A stretch of 64,000 bases of DNA, from the NCBI RefSeq assembly GCF_037975245.1, contig NC_092563.1, positions 21,792,960 through 21,856,959 of the forward strand, given 5' to 3'. Source of the DNA: Apostichopus japonicus. Taxonomy: Eukaryota > Echinodermata > Holothuroidea > Aspidochirotida > Stichopodidae. Made by a program: the position numbers and the translations under genes. The notes beneath the pieces were generated by a model that was given only the letters and a program-made list of their open reading frames with translations, did not search any database and was not told the DNA's origin. The stretch's first letter is position 1. Every line of letters begins with the position of its first letter. Positions 1-13,600 of this stretch are shown piece by piece.

Positions 1-1496
1 CTGAAGATTTGTTGCTATTCCCGCTCAGGAAATCTGATCAACTGCGTTCGTTCACTAAATTACATGTGTACACTGTACTGTATAGCCTATTGCAATCTCT
101 CCGCATTGCGTACTTGCACGCTATCAATGCAATGCAATTCAAGACTTGACTTTTGTACTCTTGGGCAGCTAATAATTTTATCACCTCCAGTGTCGATTTT
201 AATGGAACGGTCCCACAAAAAAGATGAACAGAACTTTTCCATACTTGAAAGAATCAAGCACCACCTGACTGGTCCGTAATGACACACAGGATGGTGATAA
301 AATTAATGCCAAATAATGTGAAGCATAAACATGAATGACTTAATCACACACTCTGGCACATACACAGTGAGGCACATACACCCACACCAACACAGAAGAT
401 ACTAAAAACTATCAAAACTAAGCACATGTGAATGATTTTTCTTGAAGACATACCTTTCCTTGGAATTCAAACAGTTGGGCATGTGTCTTGCAAACAGTGG
501 TAATGCAACCATCTAACCAATGAACCTGTGTGTTGAGGAAAAGAATTTCAACATGCCAATGGTTAACAAAACAATAGTAATTTGCACATATACTGCATGT
601 ACATGTTGTACAGTGCTACTGTACCTCCACATGACAGGTTGTACAGCATCCATAGCGTGTGCGTTTCACACAAAATTGAAACTGCCGTCAAAGAAATATT
701 GAGCTAGTTGGAAAACATGGCTTTAAAAACTTCATGTATTTAGTGTCCAAGACACCTTAATTGCCATTTTTATTTTTCCTGATTAAAATTTATTTTTCAC
801 ATTTAAAATTTTTTTTTTTACCACCATCTACTTGGTTTCCCTTAAGTTTTTTTTTTTATTTTAACAGTGAAAAAAGGAAGAAAAGTCTTGGCAATCGCAA
901 TATATTGAAAACTAAATACTGTTGATAAACTTTTTATCCATATAATAAGTATTTTCTGTTTAAAATCATTGTTCTGCGCTTAAAAGTATACATAATCCAA
1001 CATGAGAGTTTATATACTCTTCTTGTTGGCTGGAAAAGTTGCAACTATATATAATCTATTCTGATTTGCAAATAAATTTCATTTTTAGGAGCGTAATACA
1101 AGAGTGCATAAGACCTGGAAGGTTGTTTTGGCCACTAACCATATTTCTTTGATAATCACTGTCATATACTTTATAATTGAATTGCAGTGGCACCAACAAC
1201 CGCTTATGTCCCTTTAAGCAATGGACAAGGCTATCAGTCTTATCCCTGTTCTCCCCCTCCCCCCCCCCCCCCCGAAAAACAACGTGGCAAAAACTAGAAA
1301 CAGACTTGATTTCAAAGATAAATTAAGAATATACGACTCAATCCTAAGTGGCCGAAAATGTGAAGTAACTATACCATGTAAGTGATACTTTGTTAAAATA
1401 TAGCAGATGCTTCCAGTGATATATATGTATGCGCCTACAGTGGAATTACAACCTTCCTTACCAGTTTCGAACCTCTGGACATATAATCAGCGTCCA
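1..1496. other. AT-rich non-coding DNA, no gene seen
   Basis: Only short open frames of 60-98 codons occur, with low-complexity translations and no recognisable family. There is a C-homopolymer near 1256-1273 and several T-runs near 800-860. I see no exon with convincing splice sites. Confidence 0.6.
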
Positions 1497-1562
1497 AAGC
1501 CTAGTGGTTAAGGTGTCCGAATATAAAGCGGGAGGCCCGTGTTCGAATCCGGGTGGAGGCTG
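1497..1562 (+). repeat. tRNA-derived SINE head or tRNA pseudogene
   Basis: An A-box-like TAGTGGTTAAGG at 1502-1513 and a good B box GTTCGAATCC at 1541-1550 are spaced as in a tRNA. The ends AGCCT and AGGCT can pair as part of an acceptor stem. The T-arm needs a bulged base and the anticodon arm is poor, so an active tRNA is unlikely. A non-tRNA tail and an (AT)n tract follow. This is the usual layout of a tRNA-derived SINE. The 3' end of the element is not defined. Confidence 0.55.
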
Positions 1563-1619
1563 GAAGTTTTTTCACTGTTCTGGATTTTACAACTCGTTAC
1601 GATTTCAATTATACATATA

Positions 1620-1621
<2 letters not shown>

Positions 1622-1669
<48 letters not shown>
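1622..1669. repeat. (AT)n microsatellite
   Basis: About 24 uninterrupted AT units run into a short TG tract. It lies 60 bp after the tRNA-like head and may be the SINE's simple-repeat tail. The open frames through it are low-complexity Tyr/Ile strings, not genes. Confidence 0.95.
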
Positions 1670-1670
<1 letters not shown>

Positions 1671-1675
<5 letters not shown>

Positions 1676-4600
1676 ACATTTATATATATACATTTTGTTC
1701 ATATATACATCAGTACTTACTTTGAATACGCATTCATATCTTTTATCAGATTGTCTTATCTGTAATGAATCCATCTCTATTCGTCCAATGAGAACTGCAA
1801 AAGTAAAGGAAAACAGTGTGTGAACAAGACAAGGAACGCTCAGTAGAACAAACAACACCATCAGAAGGAACAGTTTACACAAATTTATGGAGGAATCTGA
1901 GAAAGACTGAAAGACACATTTAAGCAGTGCTCTCAGTTAGGACTGTTTGTCATCGACCCTCATCAACACACTGTGAGGAAAGCTAATTTTAGGTAACGCT
2001 GGTTATAGCTAGATAAAACAAAAGTTCTGTTAAATTTGTTGATGATGAATTGACAAGGGAAACGATCCATCTGTGCATACATAATCTGTGATCCTTCAAA
2101 GATCGATCACTGCCCCATGCCGCTGTCCGCTGTTTTATCCACCGAAGGGAGAAACATTTGATCAAGCGCATCCGTTTTCAAGCAGTGTATATATGCTGTG
2201 CTGTACTTTGTGCAACATCCCTGCACGTTATGCTGCTTCAGCGCAACAAGATGTGACCTTTGTATGGACTATAGGCAAACTGTAAACACGGCTATTTTAT
2301 AAAAGTAAATCCCCTTGTGTAATCATAATAAACGGTCAGTGATGTACAGTACTTTCTACCCATTCTCTCAGGAATCTAGGAAATAACCACGGTTGACCAC
2401 CTGCAGCGATAATGCTAGAGCAAGGAGCTGAGAAGACAGGTTGGATTAGGATCATACATTGCTATATTTACAGTACACTAATGCTTAAATGGTAATGGAT
2501 TTCATCATTTGCCAGCGGATATCAAAATGCGATCGGCCATATTGCTGCCAGTGAAAATTATTGTATGAATTCAAGGAAACTGCAAGTGGAAATTTGATTT
2601 TAACCAGCAGGTTTTTTTTTTATGCATTTGCACTATTTTCGCATTATGGCTAAAACTGAAATTCTTGGCCCGAAAACTCTGCAACTCTACACACTAAGCT
2701 ATAATTAACAGTACCATCATCCAACATCTGCTGAACAGTATGATGTAGAATAGCAGATGTTAAATATTAGATTATCATGTTCAACCATACATCTTTAAAA
2801 CTTCCTTCAAATGATCCACACATCATCATCAAAAGACAAACATCCAAAACTCTCAAACATGTTTAATAATTCTGTGGCTGGTTTTATTGCATTTTCACAA
2901 TACAGGTCTGTGAAGTACTATGACTAAAAACGTTGTACAGTACCACTTCTACTGTAAACGATAAGGGTACTGTACGTATCTCAGATCCACCCTGTCGTCG
3001 GGGGGGGGGGGGAGAAACATACAGTGGGTTTGATTCATATCCTCCAGACACAACATTCAGTCGTCACCAATGTGTGTGACGTCGAGAAAGTACATGAATG
3101 TTCCTTACATAAATACGTCAAACCCACAAGTACCATACTGAATCAGGTCTGGTACGTAGCAGCGCTGTCTTCTGCCTGACTGCGACGGCATGTTGGAATT
3201 AAATGATTACTGGTAGGATGAAGTTTGTGTGGCACTTGGCAGAGCGTCAGCTTTTGTAGTTTTTTTACACTCCGGGCAAGACTGAACGGTAATTTACAAA
3301 ATTCCATTGGTATTGTCAGTCTTGATTATAAATTACGACATTTAATGTCTTCCCTTCCGTAGCATTACAATTACCTGTCATAATATCAAATTTAATGTAA
3401 ATATTGTGAACAAGTTAAAAGTTGACTATATTGTCCCAACATTGATCATAATTTATAATTGCTGACAGAAGAAAGTACATTCCACACAGTGCAAAGCTTA
3501 AATAGACCAGGCAGTAACCTTTTACACGGTCTAGCTAAATTAACAAAACATGAAGCTTGCACTATATAATCCTACATAGCACAAAAAATATGCAACTTAA
3601 GCATTAATTACTTTAGTACATTTTGAAGCCATGATTTTGTTTATTTAAGCAGTGAGTAGAGAAACGCATTATATAGCTAATATGATTTGTGTTAGTATCA
3701 AACAGGCAGTAAACAAAATTCCAACTTAATTGATAAATAAATAACATTCTGAAAGAATAACATCAATCCAAACTTCTTGCTTTCTTTTCTGTTTCAGCAA
3801 GATTTGAACATGCTTGCTCAAATCGATAAATCCATATCCTATCACAATCACTGTACTCTGGTTATCATGTTAGGCTTGATGAATCTAAATACTGTGTTCA
3901 CTTTTGTCCAGCACATTAATATTACTTCACGATAGTACAAGAGATTAACCTACATCATCCTATCACAGCAGACATATATCTACAGTAGATCTTTCAATAA
4001 AAATGTCATTTTGAAGGACCTGCTGTAAAGAGCTTTGACTACAGTACTTCACTCTTTACCACAACAGCTGTTCTTATACTGTAGAAGCCTTTCCAAGTGT
4101 CAAATAAACTCACCTGGCTTGTCATTTTAGCCTACAGCACCAGTATTAGGGGCTCTTTGCCAAAAGGTGACATCTGCCTTCCCCTGTAATGTTTTGTCGT
4201 TGTCAAACGACAAATGGTATGAGGAGAATGGGGCAAGCTGAGGTGTGGTGTGACTGGTGTCTGGTCTGGCAACTCAAAACACTTTGGAGTTGGATCCCCC
4301 CCCCCCTTGCCCTAAGAGTTACAGTATGACTCCACTCAGAGGGGGGACTGCATCATCATTCAATAGTCGATGCAGTGGCATCCGAGAAATTGTAAAAGCA
4401 TACACTCATATCGAGGAGGAGCTTCATGACTAAAGGCATGGTGCAGTACAGTAGGCCTACAGTAACAGTCAACTGATTTCAACACTACAATGTACAGTTC
4501 TTAGCTCAGTTTAAAATTTAATGCACCATCCCTTTCTCTCCCTGCTATATTGTGTTCATAATAAAATTTTCACAAATATATTATTTTAATTTGAATAATC

Positions 4601-7600
4601 TAATAAATTTGAATTATGGATGATGTTAACAAATTAACTTGAGTTTCAAACAAAAGCAACCTGCAACCTGTTATGGCAGGACTACATGTACCAATGTGTT
4701 TAAGACAACTAACGGGAGACCAACATAAACTGAACATGTGGAAATCCCCTGCTATATATACTGTAAGACCTACAGATCTGTAACATCTCAAACTCATATA
4801 ACTAGTACTGTATTTAAATAACAACTTGGACCATGGTCGATACTTCAAACTTTGGCAACTTAAAGTCCATGGTTTTAGTAACACAAGAGCCTTAGCAGCT
4901 CAATTGACTGATAAGATATAAAGGATCAATTTCACATGTCACAATCATTTGTCGTTTTGACATGAAACTCATTTAACTGCCAACTGTACTGTACTGTGTG
5001 ATGGTACAGTAGTACAGTACATTAATTTACAAGTTAACATGTAAAACTTGAAGCAAACAGCTTCTTTGTCATATGAACAAGACCTGTAGAGATATCATTA
5101 ACTCCAGATTACACTGGGTAAATTTCTGCTACATGAAATGGGCCGTACTTCAAAACAATTTGCCAAATTTTGAAGAGTTTTGAAAGAAGTAAACCTGCAA
5201 CACTTGAAAAGATTGCTATGTGAAGTGCAGATGCTTTGCCAAAACTGTTCAATTTTGAATTTTGGACGGTTGTCCTAAGGACGTCTGTAGTAGAGAGTGA
5301 CGGGGGAAATTTATACATTACTTCGCACTGAATATGTTGAGTAGAAAACCTTGGAGAAAACTGTTTGAGTCATGTCCCCAAAAGATGAGAAGTTCCTACT
5401 TCTCCCACAAGCAGGAGTTGTGACTAGGCCTTAGACTTGAGTTAATATACCTTCCTCAGAGAAGGTGGTGTACTATTAATGAGAATTAATTTTAGAAAGT
5501 TATTTTAAAATTCTAACCTAAACTAAGGTCATTGTTTATCTAATTATGAACATTCTTTGGTATGCTTGATTTTTGGCAATTGGCAGGGTGAGTCTCTTAC
5601 GTGAACATTAGGTAGTGAAACGTGGTAAAAACAATTCCAATGTTTTTATCAATGTGTAGTTGTGTTCATTTAGCATATGCCCTTTGAGTTAGAGTGAACA
5701 ACATGAAAAGGTTGAAATCAATATTCTTTGTGGGATTTGATTATTTTAAACTATTATTTCTCTTAAATGGAAAGCCACTAATAAAAATAAAAGAAATGCT
5801 GTTTGGTCATTTCCTACGCGCGATGAAATTTGAGAAACGTCAAATTTTGTCATTTTTGCAGTTTAAAATGCCAAACTGGCAACACTGCTTGAATGTCTAA
5901 CAAACTTAACCTTTTCTTCCGATGTCCCATATGGGATATTTATATAAATTTAGCTGGTGTACTATTATGCATTTAACATTAGGCATTATAAGTTTGTAAC
6001 ATCATATCTCATACTGTATATGTACCAGCACAAAACTAAGATATTGTTTTATACACTAGGCACACCCGCATACAGCACAGCAACCATCGGTTGTGAACGA
6101 AAGTACAGATAGCAGGCGAAATTACTACAGGAAGACATACATATGTGTTTATCATGTTAACTATTGACTGCAGTATACTATCCTTCAATCCACAAATAGG
6201 AGAAAACATGAAACCCTTTACCTGTAAACTGTTTTAAAAGGTTGATGGACACTTAACATTTACAGCATCCTTCATCCATTTTGGGAAGTTTGAAGATTAA
6301 TAAATTTATGCAAAGAAATCAGTAAATCCAGTGAGACTTGTTATGTGTTCATGAAGAAAGGAACATGAAGAGGGTAGTGGGGTTGTGTAGAGAGCGAGAG
6401 GAGCATGGAGGGATGAGGGAGGAGGGGAGGGGGAAGACAGATAAATGTATGAGATTGCAAGGCTTGGCAAGTGTCAGGGTACAATGTATTCAAGGTGGTC
6501 TTCCATGTTCCTTACTCCCCCCCCCCCCCCCCGTCAAATAATAATTGCTTGACAGGTGAGAGTAGACCAGACATAAACATACACTTCCTTGAGTAACCAC
6601 ACATGTGAGAGGATGCAAAATAGCTTTAGACAGAAAAAAAACAGGGTTCTTTAGCTACTGTATGTGAAAACCTTTCTTTAACAATTTCTCACAGAGCAAT
6701 GATCCAGTCTCTAACACTAAATTATGAAATCCTACTGGGATTACAGCTGGATGGTAACAACCCTTGGACGCTATGTGGCATTCTAAATTGCTAAAGTCGT
6801 TTCCCATAATCTACTTAAGTTAGGGGCCAAAAGAAAGTTCCAACCTATCTATATAGACCTTTAATAAATGTACTAGGATCAAATTTACCTGAAATAACCT
6901 GATCATAATTTGTTTAATTATTTGCGAATACAAACAGTTTAAGCCTAGATGTTTGTTCCTGTTTTTCTGATCTGGTAGTTTTATTAATTTCCTTTTGTGT
7001 AATTTTATGTGATCATTATTAATATAAACATTTTTCAAATCCAATTCGACTGTGGAGTGAAGTGTTAAACATCAAAATTCTGTGACAATTTTCTTGATGG
7101 TGGAAACATCCAGAGCCTCACTTAATTCACTTCGTATGATAGCAAGGCTTCTCACATTACAAAATTTTCCAAGATGTTAAAGTATCCTATACAAATTTTG
7201 ATGAAACCAGTAGCACACATGAATTTAGGTATTCATTATTCACGAATATATTCAAGTCTACTGCAATGATCCGAACAAGAATCATAGTCTCAAAGGTATT
7301 TCGTGAATAACGCCACACCAGATCTGAAGAAGTGGTAGGCAGTTAGTTATGGCCATTGCATCCTGTCACTGCATGGAATAAAGACCAGGTTTACATTTTA
7401 CAATTTAGTGCTTTAAACATGTACTAACTTTATTTCATCAAAAAACAAAAATCTGGGAAAAATTATTATTAACATAAAATAGGCCTTCACTAAAGATCTG
7501 ATGTCATCATCCATTTATCCTTAAAGTGCAACTTTTGAATGTTTCTTGGCTCTTACAATGATGAGGGGGATTTTCCCTGGCAAAAAAAAATTCCTCTGAC

Positions 7601-10600
7601 CAGCATTTCTACTATTCATCATTTAAGTCACAACTGTGGAAGATAAATACTTTTTTTGTTGTTAAATATCCCCCCAAAAAACTTGCAAAGTCAAAAGATA
7701 ATATTAGCCCTTATTCTGTACAGTATGGAAGAAAAAACATCTAAGGCAATTTACACTAGTATAAAGGAACTAAAAGCATGAAAACTAGAAATAAGGAGCA
7801 CTGATCAATAATTATCAGCATATTGATTACTGAGGAACTTGGACGAGCATTAAACAAGAAATAGCTGGACGAATGTCAAAGAGATATGGGATGTTTTAAA
7901 AGAATCTCTCACAGCTGGATTGCTAAGCAGGAACAATGAGTATTTCAGATATAAGATCTGTACATAACAAAGCAGTAGATCGGACCAACTTTATCTAGAA
8001 GCATATACTTACTGTATTAGCAGTTTGCACACAGCATTTCTCTAGCAGAAAGTTTCGTCTTTAGATATAAATCCAAACTTTTAATGAAGAGGGAAGACCT
8101 CTTGAGTGAGCAAGCCCTACATATAGAACACTATGTTTATGCTTGCCATAGATTAGATAACCTAGTCCTGAACAATCTCATCCTGAGACTGAAACAGTCG
8201 GGCTCTGTAAATTTAATACAAATCTATACTGTTGTGACAGATTTATGGTTGGCATCAAAACAATCAACACTGCAAGAGCAAGGCAGGATTGTTTTTAAGA
8301 CCTTAACAGAGAGTCTGAGAAGGTGAAAATGCCTGTACCTTTTGATACATTGCAGCACACTATAGCTTTTTATACAAGTACAGCATTGCATAATATGGCA
8401 CATCAGGGGGATTACATCTTCAACATGTACTATAAAGCAGCTCTATTTACACAGTGCTACTGTAACTTGGTCTGTCATTTCACCAACTGGACCAAGTCAT
8501 TTTTCACACCAAGAGGGTGAATCTTGAGCAACCTAAGATCCACATCCCCTCCCCTCCCTCACCCCTCCTTCTAGTTTCTTGCACTCAACAGATATATACA
8601 GTAAATGAACTAGTCATTAATGGTATTATTTGGATCATTCTCAACATTTGGTAGCCCAGAATCAATTCACACTAGCATTTTATCACAGGCCTGTTTATAG
8701 TAGATCTACTAACTGGTGCATTTGAAAACTAGAGGTTTCTTTAATTCCAATGTCTGAAATTAAAGTGGACTATTTATTCCCTAATGAACTTCATTATTAA
8801 CATTTTTATGGCAGTTTTATGTTGAAAACCATCTTCTTTTAATATCTCCAATGGCTGCTGAATAACCAGAAGATCCATCTCCTACCATGGGGATTAAAAC
8901 ATTGGCATACCCCAATTCAACCTTTGGCATGAGCAGAGGAAGGGGGGGGGGAGAGGAAATGGTTCACAGTCGGGGTGTATTTGCATTCAGCTGGGGTGAA
9001 CCAAGCCCCTCCTTTCTGCAACCTCACATGAAGTATTTAAAGGTCATAGAATACACCATTTGCCATTTAATTTTTGTTCTCTGTTTCTGGGAAGGCCCTG
9101 CCAAACCAACCTCGAAGGAGACGACTTCAATGACACCACTGCAGCGACCCCTCCTTTAACAGAAAAGTACTTCATTAACATCTGACCCTCACATACAGAT
9201 TCAGGTCATTAACTGAATCAGTTGGGGGGGGTATTTTTTAGTTTCGTATTATTTATTAGTACAATCTCGCAATTAAGGTACTTGTAGACCTAATGTATAG
9301 TCTAAATAAGCATCAAAATGTACCTTTGGCATCTACTTTTCTTTTTCTAGGGGAGGACCTCAGACTACCCCTTCATAAGAGTCAGCTTCAATGACCCCAT
9401 GGTGTTCCCTCTCCCATCTTTATGAAACCCTCCATTCGCCTCTGGCCCTTTCAGTCTCCAACCTAAATCCGTCAGAGTGAAATGTTGAACTAGGCCCTGC
9501 CCCCCCCCACCTCCATTCCCACCTTTAAATTCCTGTCCATGCCACTGGATTTAAACCCCATTCCAATACTAATGTTGCCTCTGAGCAACAGCATTATCTC
9601 ACTCTAATAATGTGTAAACAGCATAAAAGTTGAGAAGTTGATAAATCTGACATGTTTAGCATGTTGAGAAATCAAACATATATAGGCAACCAGTTTCTTC
9701 TTCCAAACTAACGTTTCAAATGCCATAGACATCATAATGCAAGACTTCTGTGAAAATATACTGTACCATTCATCTTTCAAAATGTACAATAATTGTTCAT
9801 TTGGTTTTAGCAGAAAATTTGGTGAGAAAAGTCAAATCAACTTTAGAAGATAGTTCAAAATACTGACTGAACTCATCATACCAGGCAATATATTGCTTAA
9901 CCAGAAAAAAAAAGTCAAAATATTCAGAAACGTAAACTTACTCAAACGATATCAACTGACTTGAGATGTGGTGAGGAATCAAATAACACCCAACAAAATA
10001 TTGCAATGTTTCAAGTTATACATTATTTTGAATTGATCTTTCCTGACAATAATTCACAGCACTCTAGTATTGTTGACTAAGAATGTCTGTAAAGTCTATG
10101 GATAAGAATAACCTATCCATTAGCAGGGGGGCCTTACTCCTAACATCATCATCATCTTCATCTTGCTGTTTTCATCTTCCAAAGTCAAAACCGGCCATCC
10201 ATCTCGATCTAGCTTTTAACCTCAAGAGTATGTAATTGGCTTAAACTGTACATGCTGAAGCATCTCAATTACAAATCAGAACAGGTCTATAAAAAACAGA
10301 CCTCTACATGTAGCATGATATTGATATTGACTCGAGCCACCGGAGGAATGCTGTCCGTCGTCGTCGTACAGTAGGTCTTCGGTCTCTCTGCTCTCTGTGT
10401 GTGCTGCGAGTACGTACAACATGCCCACAAGTACAGTGTGCCTGTTGTTGATTACAATAAATAGTTCATCACAAAAAAAAATTTTCCTTCTGACTTCTTA
10501 CATCGTCATAGGGAAAGTTCAACTCTTAACCTTGACGGCTGTCGACTCATGCAAGAAGTAACAATATTTTTTAACCGCACAGTGCACTGAATTTCATTGG

Positions 10601-13600
10601 TCATGAATGTTAAACATTTACCAGCTATGGTAGATAGCGTCAGCTTTGGTACAACTAACCCTGATGTAGCTCATGTTGAGTTTGTATTTAATGTACAGGT
10701 TGGTGGCACTTGATGTACTATCGATCCTAGTAGGATCTTCTTCAAAGGCAAACAGGTTTGGCCCTCGAACTTTAACATTTACCTACAAATGGCCCTTTTT
10801 TTTGGCATTAAATATTGTTGTTTGCTAATACTTCTCTCTCTTTAATTTGTATTCGAAGATACGGTAATCGAACCCATATCTCCATACTTGCGTAGCGTTA
10901 AAATAATACAATTGTGTGTAACAATTAAAGTGCCGTTCCATTATTTAACAAACCTCTCTCTCCCTTTGAACTTTAATCTAGTTCCAAAAAATTATTTTTT
11001 GCTTTCTCTCTACAACTGTACTGAGTATATTTACTATGCGTGTGTCACACTAGAACAATAACAACGAGACTTTACTGTATGTTGCAGAACCTGAAATCCA
11101 ACCTGGTTTGCCAAAGAGATCAAAATTAACATTGATTTACATTTTACTGCTTTAACACATGTCAAGGAGATGGCAGAAGGATCAGCAACCACTGAGAAAA
11201 TAAATCCTTTCAACCTAACCAGTTGTCAAAAGGAATATTGTCTTTTCTTGCAAAAACTGGAAAAAAATCAAGTTTCTTTGATGAAGTACAGTTCTGTACA
11301 CACTGGATTACAGGTCCTTTTCATGATTGACTCTACAGGCTTTGTGCTGTGATCTTCAATGTTTATTTGATGCAGTTGGTAGTAGAAACCTTTAAAGTTT
11401 GGCAGATCGCTGAAAGTATCCAACTTCTTGATGCACTGCAGCACTGCACTAGTTAAAGACTGCAAATAGGCCAAGTGTGATAAACAGTAACAACTACAGT
11501 GCCATTTGGAGTCCCTAAAAGTTTAAAGATATTTTCTGGGTGATCTTTTTGGCGCTAAGTAAAGCCTAGGCAATCGTGCTCAGCGCATTCTCCAATGCAA
11601 TGCTTTTCAAAATTGAAATAAAAGCACAAAAAAAGGTCAAAACTATATTTTAATTCCTCATTAAAGTTTTCTTGAAGTACTGTAACTGAGCACAATTTCT
11701 CATGGGTGTTTGACAACATGACATCGGATCATTGCACTACTAAAAATTCCGTGCTAAAATGTAAGTCTACCACAGCGAATTCTCTTGTCATATATACTGT
11801 ATTATATAAGCAGTAGTCAAGACATATGATCTGAGGAGTTGATTGGATGATAGTCCGTAACAGAACAATGATTTCTTTTTGTAGAATTGGTTCAAGTTAG
11901 TAAGTATGTAACCTTCTGTTAACTTTCAGAGTAAAACATTCAGAAGGGCGAGCAAGTGAGTGGTACTGGTAGTGACCTAGACATGCGTCTACGAAAGTGC
12001 AGTGCTCAACGGTGACCAAAGTTTTGACGGTACTGTACGTACACGAGCTAGCACATGTCTTGAGTAGAGACAGACTGGTATATACAGTATGTATAAACAA
12101 GCAGCCATTCAATAAACAGGAAAACTCCAAAACTATTTGGGTTTGGATGTTTAGGAACATACTAACACTTACATGTCTCTTTTCAAATCCTGCATTACAA
12201 TCTACCTTGCTAGTAGAAGTTACTGCCTGCTTACTGCCTAAGTGTTATCAAATACAGTACACGTGTACAAATAGATGAGCATTCGCACACAACACTACAC
12301 ATGCATGCACATAGTACAAACACATCATGGTAACTGTTCAAACACTGGAACACATTTCATATTCTTTGGAATAGTACAGTAGATTTGGAAGGTGGGGGGG
12401 GGGGGACATTGCAAGAATGTTTACCAGTTGCTATAAGCTACATAGATAGGAGTCCATATGTGTAACAGACAGTTGAGAGATGAACAAAGTAGACTACAAA
12501 TTAATAATTTGTAAATTATACATCATGTTCACTGAACACTGTAGGTACAGTGTGTCATTCAGCACCAACATCACACTGTACGTGGTACACTTTCAGTGTA
12601 ATTCTAGCCATCACAATATCACTCCTCAATGTGTACAAAATTAAACACCTGAAAAGATATTGACAGCTTCTGTCATGCATCAGGGATATTTCCTTAGAAG
12701 CATCAAGCAAGGAACTTTTCAGTAGCTTAGGATTGGCATATATACAGGATGTAAGATGATCCTTGGAGGATCACTTACACATGAAATCCAACACAGAAAC
12801 TGAGCAACAATGAAAATGGAATACTGAAAATGTGACTGATATTTCTGGTTTATATGCATATGCTGACAAAAGGACTTGACAGTCAACTAGATAATACTGT
12901 ACCAGCAAATCAGCTCAGAAGAATGCGCTTGAATATACTCCTGGTGGTTCGTACACAAGTAATTAAAGCACCTTACTGCACCTGGACCGCATGTAATGCA
13001 ATGTTCATATTTATATATATACATACAGTACATACTGTATATACAAATGCAAAAAACTGTTACGTGCATGGTGTAAATTATCATACAAAGTGCAGCAACC
13101 ACATGTAACCTTATATTACACTGTGGATTCTGTACATCACTGCATGTACATATTCATGTATTGTACTGCATGTACATTGAGAAGGGTAAAAGCACACTTC
13201 AGTATATATACTATACTGTTAGTTACATACAAACACGTTTATGAGTACACTGTAATCACATTTCTTAATTTACCAAGTATATATGTACAAAACCAGAGTA
13301 ATGACTCTGACAGTAATTACTTATCGTGTACAACATGAACTAAAACTAGCAAACAAGATGAAGTAAACGATTGGCATTCCAAAGCTTACCAAGTTTGGTT
13401 GTTGACAAGCGATCAACTTATCCGTCTCCTCACTGATACTTTACTTAACACATAATGCCCCACAGTGAATGTTTAACTTAAATCCAAATCTGTACTGATC
13501 GATCACTTTTCTCTGACGTACGGTACTGTACTGTATGTGCTATGAATTTTGATATCGTGCATGGGAACAGTGACCATTTACTGTACAGGTCTATACAGTA

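Noticed and set aside
1497-1562. Functional tRNA gene
   Set aside because: The T-arm needs a bulge, the anticodon arm does not pair well and the acceptor stem is only 5 bp.
5109-5318. 69-codon minus-strand frame with a hydrophobic middle
   Set aside because: No homology, no context, and of a length expected by chance.
8084-8326. 80-codon plus-strand frame
   Set aside because: No recognisable domain or splice context; probably chance.
11395-11459. Minus-strand exon after a good acceptor (CCTATTTGCAG)
   Set aside because: In the phase required after exon 2 it hits a stop, the donor is weak, and the ~22 codons match nothing known.
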